Source: Ceriagrion tenellum
Lineage: Eukaryota; Arthropoda; Insecta; Odonata; Coenagrionidae
Assembly: GCA_963169105.1 (NCBI GenBank)
Contig: OY720643.1
Location: 26,260,373 to 26,324,372, forward strand
Length of the DNA stretch: 64,000 nt
Direction: 5' to 3'
Shown: piece after piece, positions 12,971 to 24,750 of the stretch
Layout of the letters: each line of letters starts with the position of its first letter
How positions within the stretch are numbered: the stretch's first letter is position 1
Translations under genes and position numbers: made by a program
The notes under the pieces: generated by a model
The model's database searches: none
The model's input: only the letters and a program-made list of their open reading frames with translations
What the model was told of the DNA's origin: nothing

Positions 12971-15900
12971 AGCAGCAGCTTCAGAAAATCGCATGCATAT
13001 GCACTCAAGGCAATGAAGAAATGCGAGTCAGATCATATAAACATGGAAATTTTGTTACACATTCCTCCAGAAGAATAATTATATAATAAACAAAAAATAA
13101 AAGCGGTATCACTATTTAATGACTCAACATTATAATGTTCCACGTCATAAAAAAATACGCGGCCATGTGCGTCTATATTCAAATTTGTTAACATGGGGTT
13201 GTGATGTATTAGAACAGGTATCAGAAAAAATATTCATAGGATTGAAAACTGATGATAAATTTAGCTTTCATTATCAATTATTACTCAACTATATAATAAA
13301 ATCGTGTGTTATATATTAATTTATCCATGTAAGGGACTTTGCAACAACTGATGTGTTAAAATGACGTACCATGGCCCTTTTTGAAAGTCTTTTAATATAC
13401 GATGTCTCAGTCCTGGGTACATGTAAATTAACAAATCCAAAAAGGATTAATTTAATTGATCAGAAAAATATAAAAATTACCAGACAATCCCAAATTTATG
13501 AAACTGAGGAGGTTAGGGAAGATGAGTGATATTTTGAAGAATTTAATGTGTTTCAAGGCAATCAAGTGTGTATGTGCTAAACTATTGAAAAATATGAGGG
13601 ATGATTTATGACATAAGAGAGCAGTAATCAAAATTAAAAGAAGGAAAAAGAATGGCTAATACAATACGTATACAGGTGTATGTATCCAAGTTCACTATTG
13701 GTAATTCTAAAAAGGCATCTACTGATAAGTCAAGAATGGCTACACAGAACTTTAAAGGTGACCACTAAGTGCAAAGATATCTTTTATTTACGTAACTCGC
13801 CAGTTACACCATTTCTTTGGTTGATATGAGCATTGGGTTTGTAAAAAACTGTACTGTAGGAGCAGAGCTTGATAGTATTCATCGTGGGTGCCTCTGCTTT
13901 ACGTAGTTCCGTGACCTGCCACTTAGTGTTGTTGCGCCCATACTACCGGTACGAGTATTTTCCTGTTGTAACGGCACTCACGTGTCACTCGCTTCCCACC
14001 TCGCCTGCCAAGCAGTTGTATCTGTATGCATCTCAATATATTTTGATTCATTAAGTGCATCCGTTCTTGATTTCCCTATGCAAATCCTCTACACGTACGA
14101 ATAATCTTTTCAAGTATAGTAAAATAAACGTGGCTACAATACAACCAAACGTACTTTGATTGTATCGCGCTACACGAGCAATTGTTTAATAATTTCGTCT
14201 GATATATTTGTCACCTTAAGGAATTGATATTTTTTTCAGTAATATTGAGAGGAGATTCTCTGAAATTCAAATAAACCTACCTTAACCAGTAGAAAACTTT
14301 TTAAAAACATCCCATAAAAAGATAAGAAATAAACTCCTGAGCTCGTGGCTCAATTTTCCGTTGAGCCAATAATTTTGACGCGGTCGGCGACGCTTTATTT
14401 TACAGCCAAACTTGAAGTCCTTTCTTCGGTACTATACCATGATCTATTATAAGAGTGGCGGTTCTCACTATAGCGCAGATAAAAGTGTTTCGACTTTTAT
14501 TAAAATATGGACCTTTGTGGCTGTAACGTCATATTTTGGCGATATTCGTTAAGTAAACGTATTTCTCATTACTTTTTTTGGAGACTTTTTCGCACATTTT
14601 TGACCTTCCGAGATTTTTAAAAAAGTAGACTATCCTGTGACTTATCATTCATATTACATTAGTAATTATTAATATAGCATTAAATCACCAAGTTGCGTGG
14701 TTCTCAATGTTAATTTGCGGTAATGATAAAACGACATTTATAATCAGGTTAAACTAGGTGCTTAAAACGCCACGTATTTCTCAAACCATACTGAGTGCAA
14801 GAAGTTCTAGCCATCAGAAACTTTGAGTTAAATTTTCCAATAATGTATGCATGTACTTGACTGCTTTTCAGCGGAAAATTCAATAACTGCTCTGCAGTAA
14901 TCTAGTTTATTTTCATTCACGCGAGTTTCTAGGCAGCTACGCAGATGATCTATCGTAGGACGAATATGTCCTTGCTAATTGTCATCCAGGAAGACGAATC
15001 AAGAATTAAAAATGACCCATACCGTAGGCATGGACACTTTCTAAAAAGTACCAATTTTTAACCGACGAGTATTTTTAAGCACCTCTTTTACCGGACCGGT
15101 AATTCCGACTCAGTATAATCAATTAACCGGTGTATTTGAACATAGATCTTTGACAAGTTGCATTGTTTTTTTGGAATGTTTCATTGGGATACTTTCAATT
15201 TCAATTACGATAGAATTATACCGTTACCCATCATGGCTCGTACTACCTCTTTTTATATATATAAGCAATACCTTTTATAGGATCTCACAGGTCGATAGAG
15301 ACAGTCGGGCTTTTTAAAGCTATGGATTATTATGCGTGAGCTTACTCTTGACATTGCATTCGAGAATTGTGTATGCTAGGTTTCATTGACAGCTAAGAGT
15401 TCAATAGTTGGTGCAAATCGGTGACGATACACTGGAATAATTCTGCCAAACTTTGATCACATTCGGGCACGATCTCCTAGCTTATCAAACTTAACTATTT
15501 GCAATTAAACTAACACGTACATGGTTAATTTATTCATTTCCGCGGAGAAAATATATGATGTAATTTGAAATTACCAATTACTTGGGCCACTAAATGCATT
15601 TATCCTCTCATACATTTGTTTATCGCTTCGCTGAATTTATGATGCAAGTGGAAGAGTATATCATTACCTCCTAATCAGCAAAAAGTCATTTTACTCCCAC
15701 CCTCCCACTCCAATATATTAGAAAAATGTTTTCGTAGCAAGATTTTTTCCCACGTTTTCTAGTTATAGCTTAAGTTTTTGAATTGCCTATTCAATGTCAT
15801 ATCTACCTATTTGAGCCAATTCTCTCTTAAAATGATTGAGGATAGCGTATTTTTCATTTATAGTTAGGTTTAATCCATATTGCTCAAAGAGAAACTTGAA

Positions 15901-16043
15901 CGGATAACATTGTAAGCAGTCACCGGAAAAAATAGAATCATTGCCACCTAAGAAATAAATTAATACATCTTACGCTCATTCCTCCCCGTGAGTTGTGGAA
16001 CAAAAATAAAATCCCATCATCATTATTGCAATCCTATGATTGA
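12971..16043. other. No recognisable gene; contains one copy of a dispersed repeat
   Basis: AT-rich sequence. The only structure recognised is the dispersed repeat at 15010-15420, annotated separately. Confidence 0.4.
15010..15420 (+). repeat. Dispersed repeat, copy 1 (copy 2 at 29505-29785)
   Basis: Shares, in the same order and orientation with 29505-29785, the words ggcatggacactt, ctaaaaa, ggtcgat, acagtcg and an attatggatta/attatggataatt-type block followed by gcgtg and ctcttg. The copies are strongly diverged with indels, so this is an old interspersed repeat of unknown class. Confidence 0.4.
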
Positions 16044-16059
16044 ATGACGGCAGCCCTAC

Positions 16060-16350
16060 AGCCATCACTAACTAACTCCCTTACCTATCTAATGGTCCCT
16101 TATTTCCTGGCAGCTCATCCTATGTACTCTCCTCTTTATTTAGTCCATGAACATATTCCAGGGTCTTCCTCTGGGGACTGTTCCCTCTACTTCACCTTCA
16201 ATTTTGTTCTTCACAAACCCATTGTGCCTCACCATGTGTTCAATCCAACTGATTATTCGTTTCTGTATGGTGTTCCATATGGTTCTTTCCTCTCCTATTC
16301 TTACGTATACTTCATCTTTTCTTATTTTATCCGTCCGTTTATCTTAGCTA
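16060..16350 (-). pseudogene. LINE ORF2 C-terminal fragment (RTE/CR1-type reverse transcriptase end), copy A
   Basis: Minus-strand translation gives the typical end of a non-LTR retrotransposon reverse transcriptase: an IGWIEHMVRHNG-type segment, then VKNKIEGEVEG, then PRGRPWNMFMD, a stop codon, and a KRRVHR helix followed by a CQEIR segment. The same block recurs at 40050-40520, 40900-41160 and 47781-48025, so one family has several truncated copies here. In-frame stops show that it is dead. The long plus-strand frame over it (134 codons) is a shadow. Confidence 0.7.
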
Positions 16351-17027
16351 TATTGGCTTATCGAAAAAGTGTTTTAATTAATGTAGGTACTAACAGTGGC
16401 AATACCGTATTGAATGGCCTAATAATATCGTATGTACGGACTCAATAGGAAATTAAGTTTCAGATAGGTAGACGGATGTCAATGCAGAATAACCTTTAGA
16501 AGGGTCCTCTACACAGCATTTACCTGTAAAGAAATCTGATCTTTAGTAAGAAAAAGAAGTAGAGGCGCTCCAAATGCTAACAATATCAGTGTATTGGCAT
16601 AGTTTCTTAAATAATGTAGTTCTAATAGTGGCAATACCGGATGGAATGGTTAAACAATATATACGGACAGAATAGGACATTAAATGTCAGATAGGTAGAC
16701 GGAAGTCAATACAGGATAACCTTAGGAAGAGTCCTCTACACAGGATCTACAGGCAAAGAAATCTGACCTATTGTAAGAAAAAGAAGTAGAGAAAAAGAAG
16801 CAAATGCTAACACTATCGGTTAATTGACATAGTTTCCTAAATAATTTAGCTAAAATAGTGGCATTACCGGATGGAATGGTCAAACAATATGTGCGGAATA
16901 AATGGGAAATTAAATTTCAGCTTGGTAGAAGGCAATACAGAATAACCATTGGTAGAGTTCTCTGCATAGCATCTACATGAAAAGGAATCTAGCCGATAGT
17001 AGGAAAAAAAACTGGAGAGGCTCCTTA
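16350..17027. repeat. Tandem array, about 231-bp unit, three diverged copies
   Basis: The marker agtggcaataccg recurs at about 16395, 16627 and 16857 (spacing 232 and 230 bp). Other shared words are cagataggtagacgga, aagaaatctga and tagtaagaaaaagaag. Copies differ by many substitutions and a few indels, so the array is old. No open frame spans the unit. Confidence 0.8.
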
Positions 17028-17669
17028 TCCATCGATCCATTACTGAAATTTAACCAGGGTTTTTACGCCATTACTAATGCTTGAATTCCAGCATAAAACG
17101 AGGGAGAAGGGCGATAAATCTAAGCTAATGCTCTCTCTTGAACTCGTCCACGAAGAGGCCAAAATATGAAACAACGCCTCGTGAATACCAGAGAGAGGGA
17201 AGTGCCTAAGAACGGGCAAATCCAGTGAGAGAAAAAATTAATGATGGAGGGATTTGGGTTTTATGGGTTTTGCGGGAAATGGAAGAATGAAATAAGAATG
17301 AGAAGCGAAGTGAAAAGGACGGAAGGAGATAAAGTAAAGATTTACCCATTTGCATTTTAAAACACTTGTCAGCCCCCTGACTACCTGCGATTAGGTGCCT
17401 AATCTACATTCATAGCTAAACATGGGTTTGCGTCGAAAAAATTCAAGTTTTTACGCGCTCTTCATACCATTGGTACTCGTAAATTGCTCTCCACATTATC
17501 CTTTAAACATATCCAAGGGCCATCCTATGTAGTTTCGGTGCTAAAATGAGTGCTTTAAGTACCATTTCAAGGATACTTTCCCCTCACATAATTGTTTCTA
17601 AGCCAAAATTTTAGACAGATAATTAAACTATGTTCTTGCAATGTAATATGGTTGCATCAACGCATTCAT
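17028..17669. other. No recognisable gene
   Basis: Mixed-composition sequence between the tandem array and the LINE fragment; nothing recognised. Confidence 0.4.
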
Positions 17670-18195
17670 TCACTTCCACATACTACCCTGCGAGCCAACG
17701 CGTGGACGTGTGGCAGGGGTTGTTAGGCCACCAGCCGTGTAAAGATGCAAAGGATAAGGTTTTGTGAGGTGAAATGGTGACGTATATTTTGGGAGTAAAT
17801 TGAGTGGAGCTCAGTTTTTATTGTGGCCACTCATTGCGTGCGGAAAAAACTCGTTTTTTTAACCATCTGTTTGGCAATGTATGTCTCTTATTTTATCGCT
17901 TCTATCAGACATAGAGATGTAGTGAGGCTCCATGATAATATTCTCTGTATCGCTCTGAAACACACCAGTTCTGAATTTCTTAGGCAAGCTAAGCCTATCG
18001 TGTAGCCGCCGAGTCTCTAGGGGCTCCCACATTAATCTTTTTAAAAGTTTTGAGACACTATATGTTCGTAACAGTTTCTTATGAAGTGTGCTGATTTTAT
18101 TCGTATTATTTTAATTATTTTGGTTAAATCTCTATGACCAGGGTCCCATATGCTCGTGGCGTATTCGAGGTGTGGCCTAGCCAGAGCGAAGTAGC
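17670..18195 (-). pseudogene. 5'-truncated non-LTR retrotransposon 3' end (CR1/Jockey-like), copy 2, longest
   Basis: On the minus strand the segment begins with PHLEYATSIWDPGHRDLTK, which is the strongly conserved RPxLEYAxxVWxP block near the end of CR1/Jockey-type reverse transcriptases. Then come a KSAHFIRNCY segment, VSKLLKRL and WEPLETRRLHDRLSL, all expected in this order. At least two frameshifts and several stops interrupt the frame. The tail runs to gtagtatgtgg at 17676-17670. This copy identifies the family for the shorter ones at 5565, 23575 and 52225. Confidence 0.8.
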
Positions 18196-18429
18196 GCCTC
18201 TCTTTAACTTTCTCATCCGTTCATTAGTCGCTGCTGTCATGCCTACTGGCATCCGTCTCAAGTGACTTGAGATATATAAAATTACCTCTTCCTTACTTTA
18301 CCTTCCTTTAAATTACCTTAAAAACTATTCAATAGGAAATGTTCTACTCACATATCCATTATCTCTTTGCTAAATGAATTCCTACTTAGCTCATCCCATT
18401 TCATGGGTGGGTGGTTAACAATCGTTGTC

Positions 18430-19215
18430 CAGGTGAGCAACTAACTCCGGCTGCAAGTTAAATGGGTTGGTTTTTATGGAGGAGTAAAGGATCACAAGCT
18501 CTGAACCAGTTTACGGCCAATGTAAACCCTTAAATACAGTCATCTCATCATCAGCATTTTCATCAGATAATTATACAGTTTCCAAGGTAAATAAACCAAT
18601 AATACTTGACTGATATAATTTCTGTATTGATGAAAGCATCGTGATGATTTGAGCAAAGATTTCTCTGGTATCATACGAGGTGATGTCGTGTCGACGACAG
18701 ACTCAGCCATCATCATTTCGATAATGAGTGCAGTAGCAGAGGTGTTGGCGGTCATACAAAGCTGAAAATTTCTCATTGTTGTCAAAGCCGTCACGCAGCT
18801 TTTGAATGACGTTTATAAACGGTTTCCAATTCGTACTTCAGATGCAGCCGTTATCAATTGGTGCAAGTATTACTTATTTTGTTATTCTTTCCAAAAATCC
18901 AGACACACGGGAAAGTAGCGAGGAATTATGGAAATCCACACGATGGCCAAGGTCAACGTTATGATCTGCATATGCAAACTTATTCGGTTGGAAATGTCTT
19001 ATCTTCCTAAATCCTTTTCTCGGTAGTACGCAATGTCTCCTTGACGAACGCCCTACCGCACTCACATGGTATGCGGTATATCCCGGTTGTTTTAAGCCCA
19101 GGTTCCACACACACTAGCTACTGTTGACTCTTTCTCATTTCGCCAACTGTCATTCTCTCCTCTCCGTATGATAAATTTACCTTCCAATCCATATAATTTT
19201 CTACAAATTTCTATT
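18430..19215 (-). pseudogene. Decayed Penelope-like element, GIY-YIG endonuclease end and 3' region
   Basis: The minus-strand frame at 19110-18874 contains PGYTAYHV where PLEs have a PGIYKIPC-type start, then a decayed segment, then HFQPNKFAYADHNVDLGHRV and a LLSRVSGFLERITK end. The order GIY-type start, QPxKxAxAxHxxxxGHxxxF and LxRxxGxxxRxxKE is diagnostic of the GIY-YIG endonuclease domain at the C terminus of Penelope-like reverse transcriptases. The central catalytic stretch is damaged and stops follow, so it is a fossil. Upstream (19126-19215) a related coding-like stretch recurs at 20006-20100. It shows that PLEs have been active in this genome, which matters for interpreting the terminal hairpins. 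Confidence 0.7.
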
Positions 19216-20270
19216 AAGAAATTTAATTAAAGAAAAGAAAAGAAATTTATAAGACAATAAAATATCCCGAGTAATCTTTGCTCAAATAATTCACCTGGAA
19301 AACCTTAAATATTTTACATCGTGATAGATTTTTTGCATGCACATTCATTTAAAACTTCGGCAATAGATTTTTGTTTATGGATCTTTCTCTTGATTTCATT
19401 CACAGCAGTGAACGTTTACATAGACTGGCGATTCGAAAAATAAGGAATATGGATGACAACTGCCACCGTAAGTTTAGGCCATCTGGCGATCAGGGAACTG
19501 GACACGTTAGCGTCGCTTCAACTTGTTGTTAATTTTTCAACGAAGCTAAAATTGAAACGAAGTTGAAACGTTACGGTGTAACGCCAATCTTTAACTAGCC
19601 TTTAATCGGTCATTATCTTGCTCACTTTTACGCGATGCATGGCTCATAGCCTATAAAAAAATTAGACACACTTTTCAACCCGAAGTCCCGTACTCGAGGA
19701 TCTGACGGAGGCAAAATTTGGGTGCTCTTCAGAGAGCTCATCAAGTGTAGTATGTACTCAGTCAGTCGAATGGAACACGCCATTTGTTACGACTATACTA
19801 GTCCCGAAACTGGGTTTCCCGCCACATTTTCTTGATTCTATTACTACCTGCCTTTCATGAATCAAATGTCCTCAAATGTCGGTTCCCACGCAAATACTAA
19901 CAGAAAACGTGCTGAAAGGCTTATTGTGCGTTCTTCCCAAACATGAAAACTGCTGTCCACGAAACATCTCATCATCATTACTTACTACAACCACACTTAC
20001 TCTCTCAGGCTTTTTCTCATTTCGTCAATCATCATTTTCTATTCTCCGTGTGCTAAATAATTCCTCTAATCCATTATATTTTACGCCTAATCTTTGTAAA
20101 GGTCAAACTATAAATAAGAATATAAAAAATGAGATATCATTCCAACCCGTTTCCTCTATCCTTCCCTATTTACAACCGCACGACTTCTATCTCTACCCTA
20201 ATACCATTTACGTTCCAAAAAGCAACATAAATATTTACATGTAATTCAATTTTAATTGTTAAGAACTGAA
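19216..20270. other. Unassigned, with a second copy of a PLE-associated stretch at 20006-20100
   Basis: The segment 20006-20100 (ctttttctcatttcgtcaat and following) is homologous in the same orientation to 19126-19215 next to the decayed GIY-YIG end. Both read on the minus strand as a GLE...RR(G/I)END-like peptide. The remainder shows no gene. Confidence 0.35.
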
Positions 20271-20278
20271 AAGTGAAG

Positions 20279-20489
20279 TATGATTTAGTTTTTTCCTGGA
20301 GAATAATATGGAGGAAGTCTTCTCGGGTCTTCCACCGGGATAAGTTTTTTGCTGCCGACGTTTTGGAGTCCGACTCGTACTCCATTCTCAAGGCATTTGC
20401 CATGAGAATGGAGTACAAGTCGGACTCCGAAACGTCAGCATCAAAAACTTATCCCGGTGGAAGACCCGAGAAGACTTTCACCATATGAG
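20279..20489 (+). mobile_element. Penelope-type hairpin insertion (tail plus inverted terminal-repeat pair) with 8-bp TSD
   Basis: An 8-bp direct repeat aagtgaag flanks the element (20271-20278 and 20490-20497). A 34-bp tail (20279-20312, containing gttttttcctggagaata) is followed by two inverted arms, 20313-20394 and 20402-20481, about 80 bp each with few mismatches. Arm ends read tcttctcgggtcttccaccg and its complement. The right arm on the plus strand contains ATGAGAA-T-GGAGT...ACTCC-GAAAC-GTC (20402-20436). The left arm on the minus strand contains TTGAGAA-T-GGAGT...ACTCC-AAAAC-GTC (20393-20357). These are hammerhead-like cores with U3/A8 instead of C3/G8. Short open frames on both strands are by-products of the palindrome. 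Confidence 0.8.
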
Positions 20490-20497
20490 AAGTGAAG

Positions 20498-21058
20498 GTT
20501 ATGGAAAGTTATAAAAATGTCATGATGAATGATCCATAAACTAACTTTTAATAACTGAGATCCACTTGTCGAACTTCCCCTCAAAATATCCTCCTCTGGG
20601 TAGTTTTAAGAATGATGGAACCGTTTTGCTTAGGAAAATCAATGCAGACGAAGAAATTGAGCGAAAAAATACTAATTATTCTAAAAAAGCGTAGGCGATC
20701 ACTAATTAGCAGTGGTCTGGACGGCTCATTATTAATCTACGAGTAGAATTTTTTATTAATACCTATGGCTATGTGTAGCATTTCTGAACTAATCATTCCA
20801 TTAGATCAGCAATTCCTAAACTGTGCTCTTGAGAGCTATCAGGGCTCCACAAGTAAATTCTCAAGAGCTCCGTCTCTGGCAGTTCTGAAGATGACACAAA
20901 TCACAAAATTCAAACTGCAACTACTAATCATCCAGCATTTTATACAGCGGCTTCAGCGATTTAATTTTATTAACGCACCGTTTTTACCCCTGATTCCTAT
21001 ATAAACGCAATAAATCAACACCGTCTTTACTACTGTTTTCTTTCTTTAACCTTAATTA
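20498..21058. other. No recognisable gene
   Basis: Open frames of up to 79 codons on the plus strand, not recognised; no repeat structure seen. Confidence 0.4.
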
Positions 21059-21196
21059 GTCATAATGATCAAGAAAAGTTAGTGACTTCCACAATTTATT
21101 TACTTCCACTAGAAAAAGTTTTTGACTATCATTATGTATTTATCTTTAATTTTAATTGTGGAATATGGCCACAAACTCTTACTTGATCATTATGAC
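21059..21196. mobile_element. Short MITE-like inverted repeat
   Basis: A perfect 15-bp inverted repeat, gtcataatgatcaag, lies at 21059-21073 and 21182-21196. Inside it the arms continue to match imperfectly for about 25 bp more (a GTTnGTG word, then ttccacaatt). Total length is 138 bp with no coding potential. Target-site duplication is not clear. Confidence 0.55.
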
Positions 21197-22049
21197 GTCC
21201 TTCCAACAAATGAAAGCTTCACTTTTCGATATTACTAATTATTCATACTTCTGTATACCTATACAAAGTGTGCTATATTCCCCACAGAATTTGGTAGACC
21301 AAATCATAAAATATCCCTTGGGGCTCCACGACTAACTTGTGGGACACAAAGGGGTCCGTGGCTGAAAAAGTTTGGAGACTGTTGCTTTAGATATTCACGA
21401 CGCATTCCGACGGGCATGCATATTACTGGGGGTATCAACAGATTGCAATTAGGTCATATAGGAATTGAAATACCTGATGATAATGTAAAGGCACATCAAA
21501 ACGCGTGGTGAATAAATAATCGTGGAAAATAATTTCAATATGTGTGCATTGCCTTTTCAAAGGGCTTATTACAGAGAGGTTCTATATTCGGAATTTGGAG
21601 CCGAAATTATGTTAGCCTTTATTTCAATGAGAATCTATGCATTGTAATGCTTGAAGGAATTAAAATCCCAATGAAGTCTCAAACTTTGAAAAATAAAGTT
21701 TCACACGAAACTTACAATAAAGTGTGATTGATGAATTGACTCGTTCATCGTGTTTCTATCCATCCCAGTGTTATGGACTCAGTATGAAGAAGACAAGTGT
21801 GATGAATTTTCACAAATGAGGTGGACAAAAAACTAAAGAACGCTTTTCAATAAGGCAAACAAAAAACTACTTATCAAAAAACTAGCCCTCTTTATTCGAC
21901 AGCCGAGGGAAAATATATCTTCCCTAATAAAGCAAAAAGGTACTAGGGACATACATTTCGGAACTTTCCGCTGTAAATTGTTATCAATTGAAATGATAAC
22001 ACTTCACACGTTCGCGCGAATAAAAAAAACTGAACTCCCTATCCCCAAA
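21197..22049. other. No recognisable gene
   Basis: AT-rich; nothing recognised on either strand. Confidence 0.4.
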
Positions 22050-22400
22050 ATTTCCGAAGTGGGCTGCGTCTGAGAACGGATGCTCTCCTTCCTGCAGGCG
22101 AGAATAGGAGAGTGGATTTTAAAAATCTTTTTTAATCCATCCATTTGATCTCCAAGCCGGAAGCCATTAATTCGCGAGTTTCTCTCGCTACCCGATAGGT
22201 TGGGAATGGCGGCGATTGAGACTTTAATTGCGAGTGGCCCTGGGATGGAAGATGTGAAATTATTAGAGTCCGGTCGTTATTCATCATTTGGGACCGATAA
22301 CGAATCTAGTTACCTGAGAATTAAGAGCGTGAGTACAGGGAGGAGAGTTGAGGACTCAATCCTTAATTTGAACGGTGAACTTATCCTCCACGGGTGATCA
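22050..22400. other. Moderately GC-rich segment with an unrecognised open frame
   Basis: A plus-strand frame (22200-22397, 65 codons, MGMAAIETLIASGPGMEDVK) has balanced amino-acid composition, but no family was recognised. No convincing splice acceptor precedes it. Listed as a weak candidate only. Confidence 0.2.
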
Positions 22401-22684
22401 AATGGGATGGTGATCAAACTCGGATAAATTCACATTCATTAGCTTGCAGCATCCAATAATTAGAGACGGTCGAATTGAATAATACTATCAGTGTGAAAGC
22501 ATAAAATAGGGCATTTCTTTCAAAAACCTTCTTAGAGTATTGTAAAGTATTCTTTTTGCGAAGATTCGTCAAGACAGTAAATCTAGTGGTCGGAGAAAAT
22601 ATCAAACTTAATTATGGATACCCAGCAGAGCTAGTGAGTAGGTGGCGAAGCATACATTCTACATTTTGGATTGGAATGGATATC

Positions 22685-22955
22685 TGAGGAGGCGACCGAC
22701 AGCTAAGCTTTTTTGCGTCACATGAGATAGGTAAGGGAAGAAGCGTGGATAGAAATCCGGCGCCATAACGAAAGGCTCCAAGGGAACCACGGCTTAACGT
22801 CTCATCCGACAGACGGAGTACTGTACTTGAAGTGCCCTCTACAAGACATTCAAATAGGGATCGGGTTTCCCCAGAAAAACATCTTCCTCTTCAGGGAATT
22901 GGACCCTGGCCGCCCATATGGTTAGCCAGTACTCTAGCCACCGCACCAACTCGAT
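22685..22955 (-). mobile_element. tRNA-derived SINE, copy 1
   Basis: On the minus strand the element starts with a tRNA-like head: an A-box-like ggtggctagagtactgg (complement of 22926-22942) and a B-box-like gggtccaattccc (complement of 22894-22906). The body contains tcggatgagacgttaagccg and cccttggagcctttcgtt. The same body is present at 51652-51928 and, diverged, at 43566-43885. Such heads carry an RNA polymerase III promoter, and the element depends on a LINE for movement. Confidence 0.8.
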
Positions 22956-23574
22956 TCCCATTTTACCTTTTTATACCCTGGCTAATATGCAGTATCTCGA
23001 TGGTTGTGACCGTCCCATTCAGCATGTGGGACTTGATAACGCCAAAGAAAATATAGGATGGAACTAGAACATTTTTCTTGAAGAGAAAGACACATGACCG
23101 TGACGAAGGACACGTAACCCAGTTAATACAGGGAGAAACATTAGGTACTCCATAGAGTATGCAAAAATATGACGGACCAACCACGCACAACCTCAAGACG
23201 TGAAGAAAGAATACGTTAAATTCAACTGACATACGTTCACTGTAACTGACATACGATCACTGCATCATTTGAAATCTTAAATTGGACATTCTTTTGATCT
23301 TCACTAGAAGCTAACCGCAAAGCAGGTTCCATCGTACCACAGAATTAAAAATATGTTTTTTGTAATTTACCACAGTATACTCCTACCCACATAAGTACTA
23401 TTCTGGGTATCTCGAAATGATCTTAATAGTGGGGAGGATAGTTATTCAGATATTAAAAATAGACATTGAAATTCCAACTATAATTTCCATCCACACAGCG
23501 AAACAAAATGATTACGATATCAACCTAGGCATTTGGTCACAAGCATTTACGGTGAACATAAAAATATAGGTCTA
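22956..23574. other. No recognisable gene
   Basis: A minus-strand open frame of 89 codons (22963-23232) matches nothing known to me; otherwise featureless. Confidence 0.4.
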
Positions 23575-23735
23575 CATACTGCCCCGCGAGCCATAGCTTG
23601 GACCTAAGGCAGGGGGTGCGAGGATACTAGCCGTGGAGAGGTGTAATTTAAACGGTTTTCGGAGGAGAAATGGTGAAGTGCATTGTGGCAGCATTAAAAA
23701 AGGAACTCTGGTTTTGTTATGGTCACTTATAATGC
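23575..23735 (-). pseudogene. 5'-truncated non-LTR retrotransposon 3' tail, copy 3
   Basis: Matches only the last 160 bp of the family defined at 17670-18195: shared blocks around ctacatactgccccgcgagc, gccgtg, ttttcggaggagaaatggtg and gttatggtcactt. It holds no recognisable peptide of its own and represents a very short 5'-truncated insertion. Confidence 0.55.
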
Positions 23736-24129
23736 ATGCAAAGAACGATGAGTGAAATATAGGTGAGATATTTTAAACAAAGGAATTAGGAAATAAACGG
23801 AGAGCATTAAACAAAATAATGTACAAACTAAGGCTCACAGAACAACTTTTTATGCGAGTATTTACAATAATAAAAAACGCAATGACAAATCTTAGAATTT
23901 ATGAAAAGTAAATAAATTGGTATCCATTGACAATTTTATTTTTCTCTAGTTAATTAAATGCAGTCAAGTAACTTCATACACTATTGGAGACCATGTATAT
24001 AGGAGCTCTTGTGCAAGGCTTGCTTTCTTTTTGGGAAGAAGAGTACGTACTTCATTTTCTGCAGAAACTGTAAAGATTTTCTCTTCCACAAACTTTGGGA
24101 AAGTTTATATTCTAATAGCAAAATTAAAG
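23736..24129. other. No recognisable gene
   Basis: AT-rich; nothing recognised. Confidence 0.4.
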
Positions 24130-24600
24130 CAACTCTGCAAAAACAATCGTATGCCATAGTGTGAAAAAGTCGAAGCTAGAAAAGAGACGGTGGTGATAAC
24201 TCCAACAGTCTTCTTTAGTGAAACTGCAGCGAGGTTCGGCGTGATTAAAAAACGCCCCAAGGTGAAATAAATGCGACTGCGACGAGTAACGACGGAGTTT
24301 GCGCTCGCTTTGATTGAAGCACCATCGTTTGCGCCGCCGCTCAATGCGAAAAGACCTGGGGAAGCTGCGTTCTTCCTCGCCCAGTAAAGCCCTCACACCA
24401 AACTACTTCCGCACATCCGATTTGCGGGTGGAACCTCGCCTCGGGAAGGAGAACGCTTTATACGCGCCTAGGCTCACTTCGATCCCGGAGCGAATGCGAT
24501 TTACGACTGCGCTCACGCGAGAATCCTTCACGCCAGCTGGCGCGGGGGTGTGAATGAGTGGAAATTCCCGGTAGGGCGAAAGCTGTGAGAGAGGATTATG
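24130..24600. other. CpG-rich segment, no recognised gene
   Basis: CpG-dense especially 24230-24550, with overlapping frames on both strands (24124-24396 minus; 24314-24553 plus). Arginine-rich translations are typical of CpG-rich DNA read in any frame. No protein family was recognised. A regulatory island is possible. Confidence 0.3.
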
Positions 24601-24750
24601 ACTTCATCTTAAATCATTGCGGCGTCTTTACCGAGGAAAAGTTATAGCGCCATAGTGTGAATCCTGGTTTCAATTTTAGGAAAAGCTATTAAAAAGTATC
24701 GTTTCAAACAAAAAATATCCCATCGGGAAGAGAGAAAAAGTCAAAGCATT

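Noticed and set aside
16044..16448. 134-codon plus-strand frame
   Set aside because: It is the shadow of the minus-strand LINE C-terminal fragment and runs on into the tandem array.
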